NCBI GenBank assembly: GCA_036260935.1
Contig: DATALQ010000022.1
Span: 1 to 64,000 of the forward strand
Source: JAEYOM01 sp036260935
GTDB lineage: Bacteria > Bacillota > Clostridia > Acetivibrionales > DTU013
Direction: 5' to 3'
DNA: 64,000 nt
In this document: in pieces, positions 40,461-50,352 of the stretch
Position numbering within the stretch: position 1 is the stretch's first letter
Layout: every line of letters begins with the position of its first letter
Made by a program: the position numbers and the translations under genes
The notes under the pieces: generated by a model
The model's database searches: none
What the model was told of the DNA's origin: nothing
The model's input: only the letters and a program-made list of their open reading frames with translations

Positions 40461-42338
40461 CTACTTATTAAAGTAATTACTGCGTATTATCGTATCTGCT
40501 ACGTCGAGACCCTTTGTTGCCCGGGCGGCCTGCTCCGTATCACCTGCAGGGCCTACGTACTCGCCGCCCTGCAGGACGGCGAAGCTCCTGTCCGTATTGA
40601 GCAGGTTCCTGCCCATAGCCGTGCCTTCATATTCGCTGCTGTCGATACCCATGAGATTGCAAACCGTGGGAAGTATATCGATCTCCCCGCCGGTCGTCGC
40701 TATTTCTTCGGGCTTCATTCCGGGCTTGTAAACGATCAGAGGAGTCTGCTTTTTGTTATCCTTCCACCACTCTCCCTCCAGCCCGGTTATATCCTTCAGG
40801 CTGTCAGGGAAGTATTTATGAATCCCTTCGTGGTCACCGTACATCACGACTACGGTATTATCGAGCACTCCGTCCTTTTCGAGGCCGTCGAGGAATTGTC
40901 CCAGGTACTTGTCCGTGTAATGTATGCTTTGCAGGTAACCTCCAAGATAAGTATTGTCAAGGGTTCCGGGCAATTTCAGCTCCCTTAGGCCGTAAGGAAG
41001 GTCATAGGGCGTATGGGTGGATTGCGTTATCATAAAGGTGTAAAAAGGCTGTTTTTGGTTAACGATCAGCGGTTCGACCTGCTTCAGAAACGATTCGTCG
41101 CTTATGCCCATGCCGAAGGACTGGTCCGTCTTGAAAGCTGAATTGTCGATACATTTTTCAAAGCCCAGCGATTTCATCAGTATCATCCAATTCCAGAAGG
41201 AACCTGGATCAGGCTGTATGTCCGTAGTGTGGTAACCGTTACGTCCCATTATTTTCGGCAGTGTGTTTTCATAATCGTTATACGGATAAAGGAATGATGT
41301 GCTGCCCTGCAGCAGCGGATACAGTGAAGTATTGGCAATGAATTCCGCATCTATCGTATTGCCTTCGTGCACCTGTTCGTGCACGTCGGTAAAGTAAATG
41401 CTGTTTTTAAGAAGCCTGTTGATATTGGGCGTTATCTCCTGGCCGTTAATTTTCTGGTTCACCACGAATTTTTCCAGCGACTCCACCTCTATCACAAGCA
41501 GGTTCTTGCCTGCAAACATCCCTTTATAGCTGTTATCGGGCAATGTTTCCTTATTCGCGGCATACCACTGCGATATCTCATTTTTCTGGCCCGCCGACAG
41601 CTTGATCGTCTTCCCCTCGTTGAAGAAGTTGTAAACGCTGTACAGCTGGTAGCCCAGCGGCGACAGATTGCGGCTCGTAACAGTGGAATCATACATGTAA
41701 ATGATCGAATTCTTTACCCTTGCGCTCGACATGCCAGACATGTAAAGCTTCAGCGGGGTATATGAAAGCAAGCCGGCTGCGGCCGCAAGAATAAGGATAA
41801 ATGTTACAATCCTTCTCCTGGCACTTTTATAAGCTTTCCCGGCAAATACGGCAAAAGGAACCAGAAGAATGAAATCACACACGAACGCGAGATCCACCGG
41901 CCTCATCATGCCGATGATGCTGCCCGACAAATTGTTCAGATTCGACGTTTCCCTTAATATATTCATCGTGGGCATGGTATTGAATGCCCTGAAATACCAT
42001 AGATCGGCACAGAAAAGGATAGAGACCAGAAGGTTTAAAATGAGCAGGTACCACATGCGGCCCTTCTTTTTGAACAGAAAGGCAAAAGCCGGCAGAAGAG
42101 CCACTGAGCCCAGATAGAAGGGGAAATTCCTGTTTGCCGCATTCATTGCGTTATTGAATAGTATCGTAGTATGAAGCTGGTCCATTGTAAGGCCAAGCAG
42201 AACGATTGATTTGAAAAACAGAGCAGCAAGCGTATAAAGCCAAAAAAGATCCGTTATGTGTATGCCCCTTCGCAATGCCGTCCCGGCCGTAACTCTGTCC
42301 GGTATGGCAGTAAACGGAGCGCCTCTGTACATTTCCAT
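40461..42338 (-). CDS. Lipoteichoic acid synthase family protein (LtaS-type sulfatase)
   Basis: 625 residues. Five membrane segments in residues ~30-195, then an extracellular sulfatase-fold domain. The metal and catalytic set is visible: Glu in VIEVESLEKF, the nucleophile Thr328 in HEGNTIDAEF, and VVMYGDHEGIHKYFP near the end. It transfers glycerol-phosphate from phosphatidylglycerol to build lipoteichoic acid or prime it. Monocistronic, with its own terminator. A proteolytic site between domains cannot be read. Confidence 0.9.
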   Translation of the reverse strand: MEMYRGAPFTAIPDRVTAGTALRRGIHITDLFWLYTLAALFFKSIVLLGLTMDQLHTTILFNNAMNAANRNFPFYLGSVALLPAFAFLFKKKGRMWYLLILNLLVSILFCADLWYFRAFNTMPTMNILRETSNLNNLSGSIIGMMRPVDLAFVCDFILLVPFAVFAGKAYKSARRRIVTFILILAAAAGLLSYTPLKLYMSGMSSARVKNSIIYMYDSTVTSRNLSPLGYQLYSVYNFFNEGKTIKLSAGQKNEISQWYAANKETLPDNSYKGMFAGKNLLVIEVESLEKFVVNQKINGQEITPNINRLLKNSIYFTDVHEQVHEGNTIDAEFIANTSLYPLLQGSTSFLYPYNDYENTLPKIMGRNGYHTTDIQPDPGSFWNWMILMKSLGFEKCIDNSAFKTDQSFGMGISDESFLKQVEPLIVNQKQPFYTFMITQSTHTPYDLPYGLRELKLPGTLDNTYLGGYLQSIHYTDKYLGQFLDGLEKDGVLDNTVVVMYGDHEGIHKYFPDSLKDITGLEGEWWKDNKKQTPLIVYKPGMKPEEIATTGGEIDILPTVCNLMGIDSSEYEGTAMGRNLLNTDRSFAVLQGGEYVGPAGDTEQAARATKGLDVADTIIRSNYFNK

Positions 42339-42503
42339 TTTGATAAATCTCTCCGATATATTTGATTAACTGACCAGCAATTTGTGTACTGCTGTTGTCG
42401 GTTTCCAAAACATTATACCACTCCGACGCGTACAAAAGAAAACTTTTTATGACAACAAATTATGGGTATAATAATAAGACATCAAAAGTAGGGAGGCCAC
42501 AAC

Positions 42504-43505
42504 ATGTCATTATTACTGCAACCATTGCAGGCGGGCGCCTTAGCGCTCGAAAACCGCCTGGTCATGCCCCCGATGGCAACTGCGAAAGCAGCTCCGGATG
42601 GCAGGATAACAAAGGATATACTGGATTATTACGATGAAAAGACCCGAGGCGGGTATATATCGCTGGTAATTATCGAACACAGTTATGTGAGTCCTGAAGG
42701 CAAGGCTCACAGGAATCAGCTTTCCGCAGCCGGCGACGAACTTGTCCCGGCCTTGCACACGTTGGCGGATACCATACACCGCAACGGCTCCAAAACGGTG
42801 ATGCAGATAAATCACGCAGGAAGCAGCACAAGCGAAGAGACTATCGGAACAACGCCTGTCGGCCCGTCGGCAGTCCCAAACCCCCGCTCGGGTGTTGTGC
42901 CTCACGAGTTTACGCGTAACGATATAGCAGGCCTCATCGTGGCTTTCCGGAATGCCGCGCGGCGTGTAAAGGAAGCCGGTTTCGACGGTGTGGAAATTCA
43001 TTCTGCACACGGGTACCTGCTAAACCAGTTTTTCTCGCCTCTTACCAACAAGCGTACAGATGAATACGGAGGAAGCGTCCTTAAGCGGATAAAGCTGCAC
43101 CTGGATATCATAGATGCTGTCAGATCAGCAGTGGGTAAAGACTTTCCCATACTTTTGAGGCTGGGCGCGTCGGATTTTACAGAAGGCGGGGCTACTCTCG
43201 AAGACAGCCTGATCGCGGCAAGGGAATTTGAAAAGGCAGGCGTCTCTGTTTTGGATATTTCCGGCGGTTTTTCCGGGTATATCGTTCCGGGACTTACCGG
43301 TCAGGGCTACTTTGCGCCGTTGACCGAAGCGATCAAAAATGTGGTTTCCATCCCTGTTATACTTACCGGAGGTATCACCGAAGCGCAAGCGGCAGAGGAG
43401 CTTATTGCAGGCGGCAAAGCGGACCTGATAGGCGTAGGTAGGGAGATACTCAAGGATTCGGATTGGGCAAAACACGCAGTGGAAAGCCTCCGAAGTAGGC
43501 GCTAG
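42504..43505 (+). CDS. Old Yellow Enzyme family NADH:flavin oxidoreductase
   Basis: 333 residues, a single FMN-binding TIM barrel without the C-terminal FeS/FAD extension of the 2,4-dienoyl-CoA reductases. LLQPLQAGALALENRLVMPP starts it; QINHAGSS, FDGVEIHSAHGYLLNQFFSP, NKRTDEYGGSVLKR and ADLIGVGREIL are the family motifs (active-site His pair in HSAHGY). It reduces activated C=C bonds with NAD(P)H. GGGAGG lies 7 nt before the ATG; a TATAAT at 42467 may be its -10 box, but no good -35 is seen. Confidence 0.9.
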   Translation: MSLLLQPLQAGALALENRLVMPPMATAKAAPDGRITKDILDYYDEKTRGGYISLVIIEHSYVSPEGKAHRNQLSAAGDELVPALHTLADTIHRNGSKTVMQINHAGSSTSEETIGTTPVGPSAVPNPRSGVVPHEFTRNDIAGLIVAFRNAARRVKEAGFDGVEIHSAHGYLLNQFFSPLTNKRTDEYGGSVLKRIKLHLDIIDAVRSAVGKDFPILLRLGASDFTEGGATLEDSLIAAREFEKAGVSVLDISGGFSGYIVPGLTGQGYFAPLTEAIKNVVSIPVILTGGITEAQAAEELIAGGKADLIGVGREILKDSDWAKHAVESLRSRR

Positions 43506-43595
43506 AAAAGGCTTGAAATGCGCTGCAGAATTTTATCTTCGGAAATCATGCATGCAATGCATAAAATGTAATAGCATTTGACTACAGATCAAAAA

Positions 43596-43627
43596 AACCG
43601 CTAATCATCACCGTTAGCGGTTTTATT
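43596..43627 (+). terminator. Terminator after the OYE gene
   Basis: AACCGCTAA pairs perfectly with TTAGCGGTT and is followed by TTATTATTT. Confidence 0.8.
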
Positions 43628-43835
43628 ATTTGGTCTCCTCTTGAGTCTGGAAAATATTCCTTAATTATGATATTGTATGGTTGTACTATTCAACATATGT
43701 CTGAGATTGTGCGAAAACGTAAAAGGTTAGAATACCGAAGATACACATTTGTATAATATTGCGAAGTTTTGATTAAAACTGCGAAATCAGATAATTTATA
43801 TACTGCACATGAACGTCAACTTGGAGGAATAGGAA

Positions 43836-45776
43836 ATGGACTTAACTGGAACGAGGCCGGATATAGCGCAAAAAATGAAGGAATTTATGGAATCCAAAAG
43901 AAACAAAGACGGAACGGCGGTAAGTGCTGCGTTTATGAAGGACGGCGAGCTTATTGCCGCCTTCGCTTGCGGTACACAGGACGGAAACGCCGAAAAGCCG
44001 GCGACAGTGCATGATTTATACAACATAGGCTCAGTATCAAAGGTTTATTGCGCCCTGGCGGTGATGAAGCTTGTGGAAATGGACAAAGTCATCCTTGACA
44101 TGCCCGTTGTAGAGTATTTACCGCGCTTTACCATGAAGGATGGCAGGTACAAGCAAATTACGCTCCGTATGTGCCTTAATCATAGTTCTGGATTACCCGG
44201 AGTAATAGTAAAAAATAGAATATGCGAAAAATGGCTTGATGAAAGTATCACTTACGATCAATTCTACGATTATTTAGCGAAATCGATGCTAAAAGCCGAT
44301 CCGGGTGATTTTTCCGTTTATTGCAATGACGGTTTTACGCTGGCGGAACTGGTCGTGTCAGAAGTTTCCGGTATGAGTTATATTCGGTTTTTACAAGAGT
44401 ATATAACAAAACCCGCAAACGCGCCTTCAACTTGTTCCGGGGGAAGCATTCCGGACAATCGCTCTCGTATCAGGGAAAAAGGAAAACCGGACGAATATCT
44501 TATGCATATAGGCGCAGGTGGAATCTTAACGGATATGGCCGATTGCGCGAAGGTAGGCAGCCTGTTTATCGACCCAAAGAAAATTTTCAAGATCGGAATC
44601 CTTGACGAGACGACCCGTCCGCAGGGAAAATCCTTCATACCGAACTTTACGTACGAAAACTTGGGGCTGGGCTGGGATTGCGTAAACTATACAAACGGGG
44701 CGTATGACCTCGGTTGGAATACGCTTGTGAAGGACGGCAGTACTCTTTCATTCGGCTCCTTTCTGCTTGTAAGCAAAAAGCATAACCTATCGGCCGCAAT
44801 TTCGCTGACGTCTGACAATAAGGTGAATTATCAAGCGTTATTATGCGATCTTTGCGCCATACTGTTGGACGAATACAACATAAATATACGCGGGGGAACA
44901 AAAAAGGAAGCACACGAGGCTGTTAAGACTCCCGTTCCCATAGAATACTCGGAAAAGTATTCCGGGATTTACTATAACAATATGGCAATCTTCTGCGTGA
45001 GCTTTGACGACGACATGGTCTCTATCCAAAGCCGGGACCTAAATGGAGACGGGTGGAATGATTATTTAAGCGGTGGCGATTTTGACGGGCGGCGGTTCTT
45101 CTCGGGTGAAATGTCATTCGCGTTTGAGGAGCACAGGGGTAACATGTATTATATAATGGAATGGTTGCCCGAAAGATACCCGATGGCGCAGAAGCGCGAT
45201 AATTTCCCGCCTTTGAACGAAGTGTGGAAAAGCCGGATCGGGAAAAAATACTTAGTATGCGACGCCAACCCAACTGAATATTTTTTGACAGACCTCGGGA
45301 CCGCCCTGACAATCCGTGAATTCGAGCAGGAAGGGGTATTGTGCTTTATAAACAAGGGCGGGAACATATCGCGCTCCATCCCGGCTATCCAGGCAGGGGA
45401 ACGGGAAACCGATATGTTTCTGGACGCGCCGGGACTTGGTTCGCGGGACGGGTTTGCCCCTTTTATCTATGAAGAAAATAATATCATGTATTTGTATGCT
45501 TGCGGTTATACTTATATTGACACAGTGTTTTTGTCGCCACTTCAAACAGGGCGGATTGTTTCCGAAAAAGGCGAACAGAACAGGATATATAGCATAACCG
45601 CCGGACACAAGCTCAACATTGATATACCGGCTGGGGTTCGCGTCGTCATGCTCAATTATGACTTGAGTCTGAATTATGACAGTAGATCCGGCCAAAATCC
45701 AGTTGAAACATGTGATGGATTTATCTTGTTTATCAATGAGGTACCTATGAATCTTTTTGTCGAAGTCTGTATCTAA
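43836..45776 (+). CDS. Serine hydrolase, beta-lactamase/PBP4* family
   Basis: 646 residues. The N-terminal ~350 are a class C beta-lactamase-like fold: SxxK as S66-V-S-K69 in NIGSVSKVYCAL, YxN as VYCNDGFTLAELV, and HIGAGG in the place of the KTG/HxG box. The remaining ~290 residues form an all-beta accessory region (GIYYNNMAIFCVSFDDDM and onward) as in other members with lipocalin-like C-terminal domains. There is no signal peptide, so it is probably cytosolic and acts on a peptide or ester substrate; antibiotic hydrolysis is not implied. GGAGGAATAGG precedes the ATG. Confidence 0.85.
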   Translation: MDLTGTRPDIAQKMKEFMESKRNKDGTAVSAAFMKDGELIAAFACGTQDGNAEKPATVHDLYNIGSVSKVYCALAVMKLVEMDKVILDMPVVEYLPRFTMKDGRYKQITLRMCLNHSSGLPGVIVKNRICEKWLDESITYDQFYDYLAKSMLKADPGDFSVYCNDGFTLAELVVSEVSGMSYIRFLQEYITKPANAPSTCSGGSIPDNRSRIREKGKPDEYLMHIGAGGILTDMADCAKVGSLFIDPKKIFKIGILDETTRPQGKSFIPNFTYENLGLGWDCVNYTNGAYDLGWNTLVKDGSTLSFGSFLLVSKKHNLSAAISLTSDNKVNYQALLCDLCAILLDEYNINIRGGTKKEAHEAVKTPVPIEYSEKYSGIYYNNMAIFCVSFDDDMVSIQSRDLNGDGWNDYLSGGDFDGRRFFSGEMSFAFEEHRGNMYYIMEWLPERYPMAQKRDNFPPLNEVWKSRIGKKYLVCDANPTEYFLTDLGTALTIREFEQEGVLCFINKGGNISRSIPAIQAGERETDMFLDAPGLGSRDGFAPFIYEENNIMYLYACGYTYIDTVFLSPLQTGRIVSEKGEQNRIYSITAGHKLNIDIPAGVRVVMLNYDLSLNYDSRSGQNPVETCDGFILFINEVPMNLFVEVCI

Positions 45777-45946
45777 TAAGCATTTTTGGTACCAATATTA
45801 ATGCATAACATTTTTATAATGTAATGCAAATCCACCATTTTCGGAACCGGGGTAGGCATTGATAAAGTCTCCGTGTTCATCCAGCCTCCGACGCAGGTAC
45901 CCCTGAGAATTACAGCCTTTCCTGCGGCAAATGGGATGAGTTATAC

Positions 45947-47647
45947 TCAATTGGATAGACGGTCATTGAAATAGCTGTCGATCCCCTGTTTGACAGCTGC
46001 TGCAGCGAGATCCTGGAAAGAGGGGTTGCTTAGCAGAAGTTCCTCCTCTTTATTATCTATGAAGGCGGTCTCGACAAGGATCGAGGGAGCATTGGTTTCG
46101 CGGCAGACTGCAAGATCCTTCTCCCTAATGCCTCTGTCGGTCAGTCCCAGCGTTTTGATAAGCTCGTTTTGAACAAACGCGGCCAGCAGCCTGCTTTCAT
46201 CCTGCTGCTGGTAAACCGGGTTCAGCCTTTCAGGCTCTGTATATACTTCAGTACCGTATCCTGTGTGGTATTCGCTCGAATTGCAATGGATACTGACGAA
46301 TATGCCTGCTTTCGAAACGTTCGCGGCAAGAGAACGGTTCTGAAGAGAGATGTACGTATCGTCGGAACGGGTAAGCAAAGTATCGTACCCAGCGTTCTTA
46401 AGCAACTCTGAAAGCTTAAGTGCTATAGCCAGGGTTATATCCTTTTCTTTAACCCCGTCAGGTCCCGCGGCGCCTTCGTCGTATCCTCCGTGTCCGGCGT
46501 CGATCACGACCAGCCTGCCGTTCGGGCTGCTTTGGACCGGGTTTTCGGAATTATCGTTCGACGAGCCGGAGCCGTCCGTGGCCGTACCGCCTGTTTGCAT
46601 CGCCGGGCCTGTCCCATCGCCGCCTGTAACTGTTCCTGTATCTGAATCTGTTCCGCGACCGGCATCGCCGCCCCTGCTGATACTTCCGCCCTGGCCCGGT
46701 ACGGCATTCTGGCTGGACGAAGCTCCATCCTGTCCAATATTATTGCCTTCGTTACCCGGGGCAGCGCTATCCGCCTCAATCATTCCCTCGATATTTACAT
46801 AGCTCCCTGTTATCCAGCCTGTCATCCCGCCGGCATCGATTCTGTACCAATCATTTGAAGACATCAGCGATGCCGTCAGCAAGTCTCCTCCGTATACCTT
46901 CTTTAAAACACCGTACGAAGTGTCGGGCCCGGAACGTATATTTACCGTGCCGCCTGTCACCTTCAGCAGTGCGTTTATCTTTTTGCCCCCGGCGTATGTC
47001 AGCGCCCGGTTGATCAGAGCAACGGCTTCGGCTCTGGTAATCTTCCCATCCGGCCTGAAAGACCCGTCCGGGTATCCATCCATTATTCCGGCAGCCACCA
47101 GGGCATCTATCCTGTTACTTGCCCAATCGGCTATCGCACCTGCATCGATAAACTCTTTTACGTTCTCAGTAGTTTCAATATGAGCCAGGCCGGCGGTAAG
47201 AGCAGCAGCCTCCTGTCTTGGGATCGGCAGGTTGGGATTGAGGATATTATCTGTGTATATGTCCATATAGCCTGCATTTACTGCCGACCATATACTTTGT
47301 GCAAACCATTCGTTCTCGTGAACATCCAGAAAACCGGAGGCCGTTCCGCCGACCGGCACCCCGAAAGCCGCATTGAGCATGGTTATGAATTCGGAACGCT
47401 TTACGGGAGCATCGGGCCTGAATGTGGCATCGTCGTAACCTTTTACATAGCCATTATCCACGGCCCTTTTTATATCCGCAAATGCCCAATGGTTCTGTAT
47501 GTCCGCCAAAGCGATATTCTCGGCATACGCAAAGGTACCGCTTAAAGCCGCGAGCAGCATGCATGTAAATACAACGCCAGCAATAAGCTTTTTGTACAGC
47601 TTGTTTATATTAAAGTTAAAAGCATTCTTTTGTACGTCTTTGATCAT
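45947..47647 (-). CDS. SLH-anchored N-acetylmuramoyl-L-alanine amidase
   Basis: 566 residues from ATG 47647 (CGGAG 7 nt upstream; ten further in-frame codons lack a site). Signal peptide (LIAGVVFTCMLLAALSGTFA), three SLH repeats at about 47-220 (WAFADIKRAVDNGYVKGYDD; SAVNAGYMDIY; IMDGYPDGSFRPDGKITR), a bacterial SH3 domain at ~228-285 (GTVNIRSGPDTSYGVLKKVY), a Gly/Ser/Asp linker to ~375, and an Amidase_3 catalytic domain with zinc ligands and acid in VIDAGHGG, KEKDITLA, IFVSIHCNS and LVETAFIDN. Cuts the bond between MurNAc and L-Ala of peptidoglycan while held at the wall. Confidence 0.93.
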   Translation of the reverse strand: MIKDVQKNAFNFNINKLYKKLIAGVVFTCMLLAALSGTFAYAENIALADIQNHWAFADIKRAVDNGYVKGYDDATFRPDAPVKRSEFITMLNAAFGVPVGGTASGFLDVHENEWFAQSIWSAVNAGYMDIYTDNILNPNLPIPRQEAAALTAGLAHIETTENVKEFIDAGAIADWASNRIDALVAAGIMDGYPDGSFRPDGKITRAEAVALINRALTYAGGKKINALLKVTGGTVNIRSGPDTSYGVLKKVYGGDLLTASLMSSNDWYRIDAGGMTGWITGSYVNIEGMIEADSAAPGNEGNNIGQDGASSSQNAVPGQGGSISRGGDAGRGTDSDTGTVTGGDGTGPAMQTGGTATDGSGSSNDNSENPVQSSPNGRLVVIDAGHGGYDEGAAGPDGVKEKDITLAIALKLSELLKNAGYDTLLTRSDDTYISLQNRSLAANVSKAGIFVSIHCNSSEYHTGYGTEVYTEPERLNPVYQQQDESRLLAAFVQNELIKTLGLTDRGIREKDLAVCRETNAPSILVETAFIDNKEEELLLSNPSFQDLAAAAVKQGIDSYFNDRLSN

Positions 47648-47790
47648 TTGTAAGCTCCGTCGAGATTCCCGGTTCAAGTCGAATTTTTTCTATACATTTC
47701 CATAATACTACAAAATCTCTCAGGATAATTTCATGAGAAAAGAAATGTAACAATACTGTAACAGGCATGTAACATTTGCCGGCGAAATAC

Positions 47791-47831
47791 CGGTGGTTTA
47801 ACGGCAGCTTGACGGTGGTTTTACGGTGGTT
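47791..47831. repeat. Imperfect short tandem repeat between amidase and RCC1 genes
   Basis: CGGTGGTTTA-like units occur at 47791, 47813 and 47824. This is part of a 319-bp gap (47648-47966) in which nothing else is recognised beyond the upstream region of the amidase gene. Confidence 0.4.
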
Positions 47832-47966
47832 TAGCGACGAAAAGCTGGGCGGAGTAAACGGCCGTCACCCTCGTTTTATCTCATGCCGGAAAGGAGCTGC
47901 TTCCGTTTTCCTGTCTCCTTCTATGAAGGTATGCCCACCTTCCTTAGTAAATTGTAAGTTTTCGTC

Positions 47967-50138
47967 TTATGGAAATTTGATTTCTTTAATCTGCTTCAGC
48001 GGGTCCGCTGTAAGGCCCAGGCCCAGCTGGCCCATGGAATTCCTTCCCCAGGTCCACAGTGTTCCGTCGGCTTTGACAGCTGCATAAGCACTCCCGTCAA
48101 GCGCCATATTTATGACATTATCGGCTACTTTTACAAAAGAATGCTTTTCGGAATCCTTCAAGCCGACGCCGAGTCCGCCCGAACTATTATCGCCCGACGA
48201 CCATAAACCCCCGTCGGTCTTGATCACAAATGTAGTGCCACCGTCAGCGGCAACGGACCGGACTGAGCTCAATATTTTAACCGGTGCTTTCCTCTCCAGC
48301 GTAGTACCGTTGCCATACTGCCCCTGACCATTGTAACCCCATGCCCACAGACTGCTGTCTTCTTTGACGGCAAAGCTTGTAAAGCTGTCTGCCGCGATAA
48401 ACTTAACCTTATCCATTACCTTAACTGGTTTGTCCTTATCCTTGACCGTGTTGTCTCCCAATTGGCCGTGGGTATTCTCGCCCCAGGTCCACACCGTCCC
48501 GTCATTTTTCAATGCCATACTGTGGCGCTGCCCGGCAGCAACAGCCTTTACATTCTCCATAATTTTTACTGGTTCCCGCCGTTCTCTTCCGGGTTTTCCG
48601 TCACCGATCGTATCAAATGTATTGGAACCCCAAGCCCAGAGACTTCCGTCATTTTTTACAGCCAGGTAAAAACCTGAACCTATCGACACCATTTTTACAT
48701 CGTCCATAATTTTTTCAGGAGGCAAAGCATAATCCTCTCCGCTGCTGTCCGTACTTATCCTGTCGCCCCAGGCGCCGTAGGCCCAAAGGCTCCCGTCTTT
48801 CTTAAGCACCATAAGGCCGGAAACCACGGACCTGACCTCGTCCATGACCTTTACGAGGGTTCCCTTATCTTCTTTGGTTCCGTCGTAAAATTCACCGTAA
48901 TAATTGCACCCACTGGACCAGAGGCTGCCGTCAGTTTTGACTGCGAACAGACGTCCGGCGCCAATTGACACGTCCTGTACATTATCGGCATTGACCTTGA
49001 CCTGTTGTGGCTTGTTGATAACCTGGTACCTGTTTATACCAAGTTCAGCATTGTATTTTTCTCCCCATACCCACAGCGTTCCGTCCTTTTTTATGGCTAT
49101 CGAGTGCTTATTTCCAGCAGACACCTGTATAAAACTCTCAGCAGCTTCCCTGATTTTTATTGGAATATTGCTGTTTTTATACGTGCCGTCTCCAAGCTGG
49201 CTGAATTCGTTGCTTCCCCAGGCCCAAAGGCTGCCGTCACTTTTGAATGCAAAACAATGATAGTTGCCGGCGGATACCGACTTCACATCGTCAAGGACCT
49301 TAACGGGTGAAAGCCTGTCTTCATTGGTCCCATCTCCGAGCTGACCATACTTGTTTTCGCCCCAGGCCCACAATGTGCCGTCTTCCTTTATGGCAGTGCA
49401 GAAACCGTTGCCCGCAGACATCGAACTGACATGTTCCATTATTTTAACAGGGGCCATGGTTCTCTCACTATTCCCATTCCCAAGTTCGCCGCCATAGTTG
49501 TCGCCAAAGCCCCATAGAGAACCGTCCTTCTTAAGGAAAAAACCGCTGGAAAAGCTTGCGGCAGCCCCCTTTACTCCGTCCGCCACCTTGACAGGCCTGT
49601 AACTGAGCGTCCCCTTTATCGGACTGCTCTCGTCATAATTCCATACCCACAGGCTGCCATCCTGTCTTACGGCAAGCTTATACAAATCACCGGCTGCGGC
49701 GTCGATCACCTTGTCCATTATTTTGACAGGTTCGCAGGCGCCGGTAGTTACTTTTCCGATCCCCAAATCTCCCGCGTCCCCCCAGGCCCAAAGTGTTCCG
49801 TCCGTCTTAAGGGCAAGATTGTACCCGCCTATCTGTGATGCAAAATTGTACATTCCCGCGGTCGAAACGATTTTAATATTATCCATTATCTTTTTGGGAG
49901 TAGCCCTGTTTTTATAAGTTCCGTCTCCAAGCTGTCCGCGGTTGTTCAAGCCCCAGGTCCACAGGCTGCCGTCCTGCCCTATCGCAAGATTATGTCCGTC
50001 ACCTGCCTGTATTACCTTTATTACAGTTCTCTGAGTCGTAATTGCCGCATCGGAGGAATAAGGAAGCTGAATGAGAAAAATCGCAGATACAATTGCGCCA
50101 CAGAAAAACTTGAGAATATTCCTGTTATGTATTTTCAT
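47967..50138 (-). CDS. Secreted RCC1-repeat protein (14 repeats)
   Basis: 723 residues. Signal peptide (ILKFFCGAIVSAIFLIQLPY), then fourteen RCC1-like units of about 50 residues, each with a variant of AxxxDGSLWAWGxNxxGQLGDGT, from GDGHNLAIGQDGSLWTWG to YAAVKADGTLWTWGRNSMGQ. Seven such units close one beta-propeller, so two propellers in tandem are expected. There is no SLH, LPXTG or TM anchor; it is either released or held by interaction. Bacterial RCC1 proteins are mostly of unknown role, presumably binding. The conserved repeats also make the DNA repetitive. Confidence 0.88.
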   Translation of the reverse strand: MKIHNRNILKFFCGAIVSAIFLIQLPYSSDAAITTQRTVIKVIQAGDGHNLAIGQDGSLWTWGLNNRGQLGDGTYKNRATPKKIMDNIKIVSTAGMYNFASQIGGYNLALKTDGTLWAWGDAGDLGIGKVTTGACEPVKIMDKVIDAAAGDLYKLAVRQDGSLWVWNYDESSPIKGTLSYRPVKVADGVKGAAASFSSGFFLKKDGSLWGFGDNYGGELGNGNSERTMAPVKIMEHVSSMSAGNGFCTAIKEDGTLWAWGENKYGQLGDGTNEDRLSPVKVLDDVKSVSAGNYHCFAFKSDGSLWAWGSNEFSQLGDGTYKNSNIPIKIREAAESFIQVSAGNKHSIAIKKDGTLWVWGEKYNAELGINRYQVINKPQQVKVNADNVQDVSIGAGRLFAVKTDGSLWSSGCNYYGEFYDGTKEDKGTLVKVMDEVRSVVSGLMVLKKDGSLWAYGAWGDRISTDSSGEDYALPPEKIMDDVKMVSIGSGFYLAVKNDGSLWAWGSNTFDTIGDGKPGRERREPVKIMENVKAVAAGQRHSMALKNDGTVWTWGENTHGQLGDNTVKDKDKPVKVMDKVKFIAADSFTSFAVKEDSSLWAWGYNGQGQYGNGTTLERKAPVKILSSVRSVAADGGTTFVIKTDGGLWSSGDNSSGGLGVGLKDSEKHSFVKVADNVINMALDGSAYAAVKADGTLWTWGRNSMGQLGLGLTADPLKQIKEIKFP

Positions 50139-50261
50139 GACTGGCCTCCCACAAAACCAGGTATAAATAAGTATATATCAAAAACTGGATGAATTGTCTC
50201 TATATTATACACTTATTCAAAATTTATGTAAATCAAAATGCGTTCCGGTGTTCCGTTACAT

Positions 50262-50292
50262 AAAAAAAGCCCGGTAGCAATACCCAGGCTTC
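50262..50292 (-). terminator. Terminator of the amino acid ABC operon
   Basis: On the minus strand AAGCCTGGGTA and TACCGGGCTT pair around TTGC and run into seven T. About 60 bp past the ATPase stop. Confidence 0.8.
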
Positions 50293-50352
50293 ACTAATTA
50301 TTTATTATGCCGGTTCGGAGCTTTATGACGATTATTGAACATGGGTTCCGCA

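Noticed and set aside
45777..45946. Minus-strand open stretch with LRRRLDEHGDFINAYPG
   Set aside because: About 46 codons with no start codon or ribosome binding site and no recognised family; might be a scrap, but the support is too thin.
47967..50138. CRISPR-like repetition
   Set aside because: The periodic DNA is coding sequence for RCC1 repeats; units are diverged and there are no spacers. The 22-bp repeat at 14293 has too few copies and no spacer structure either.
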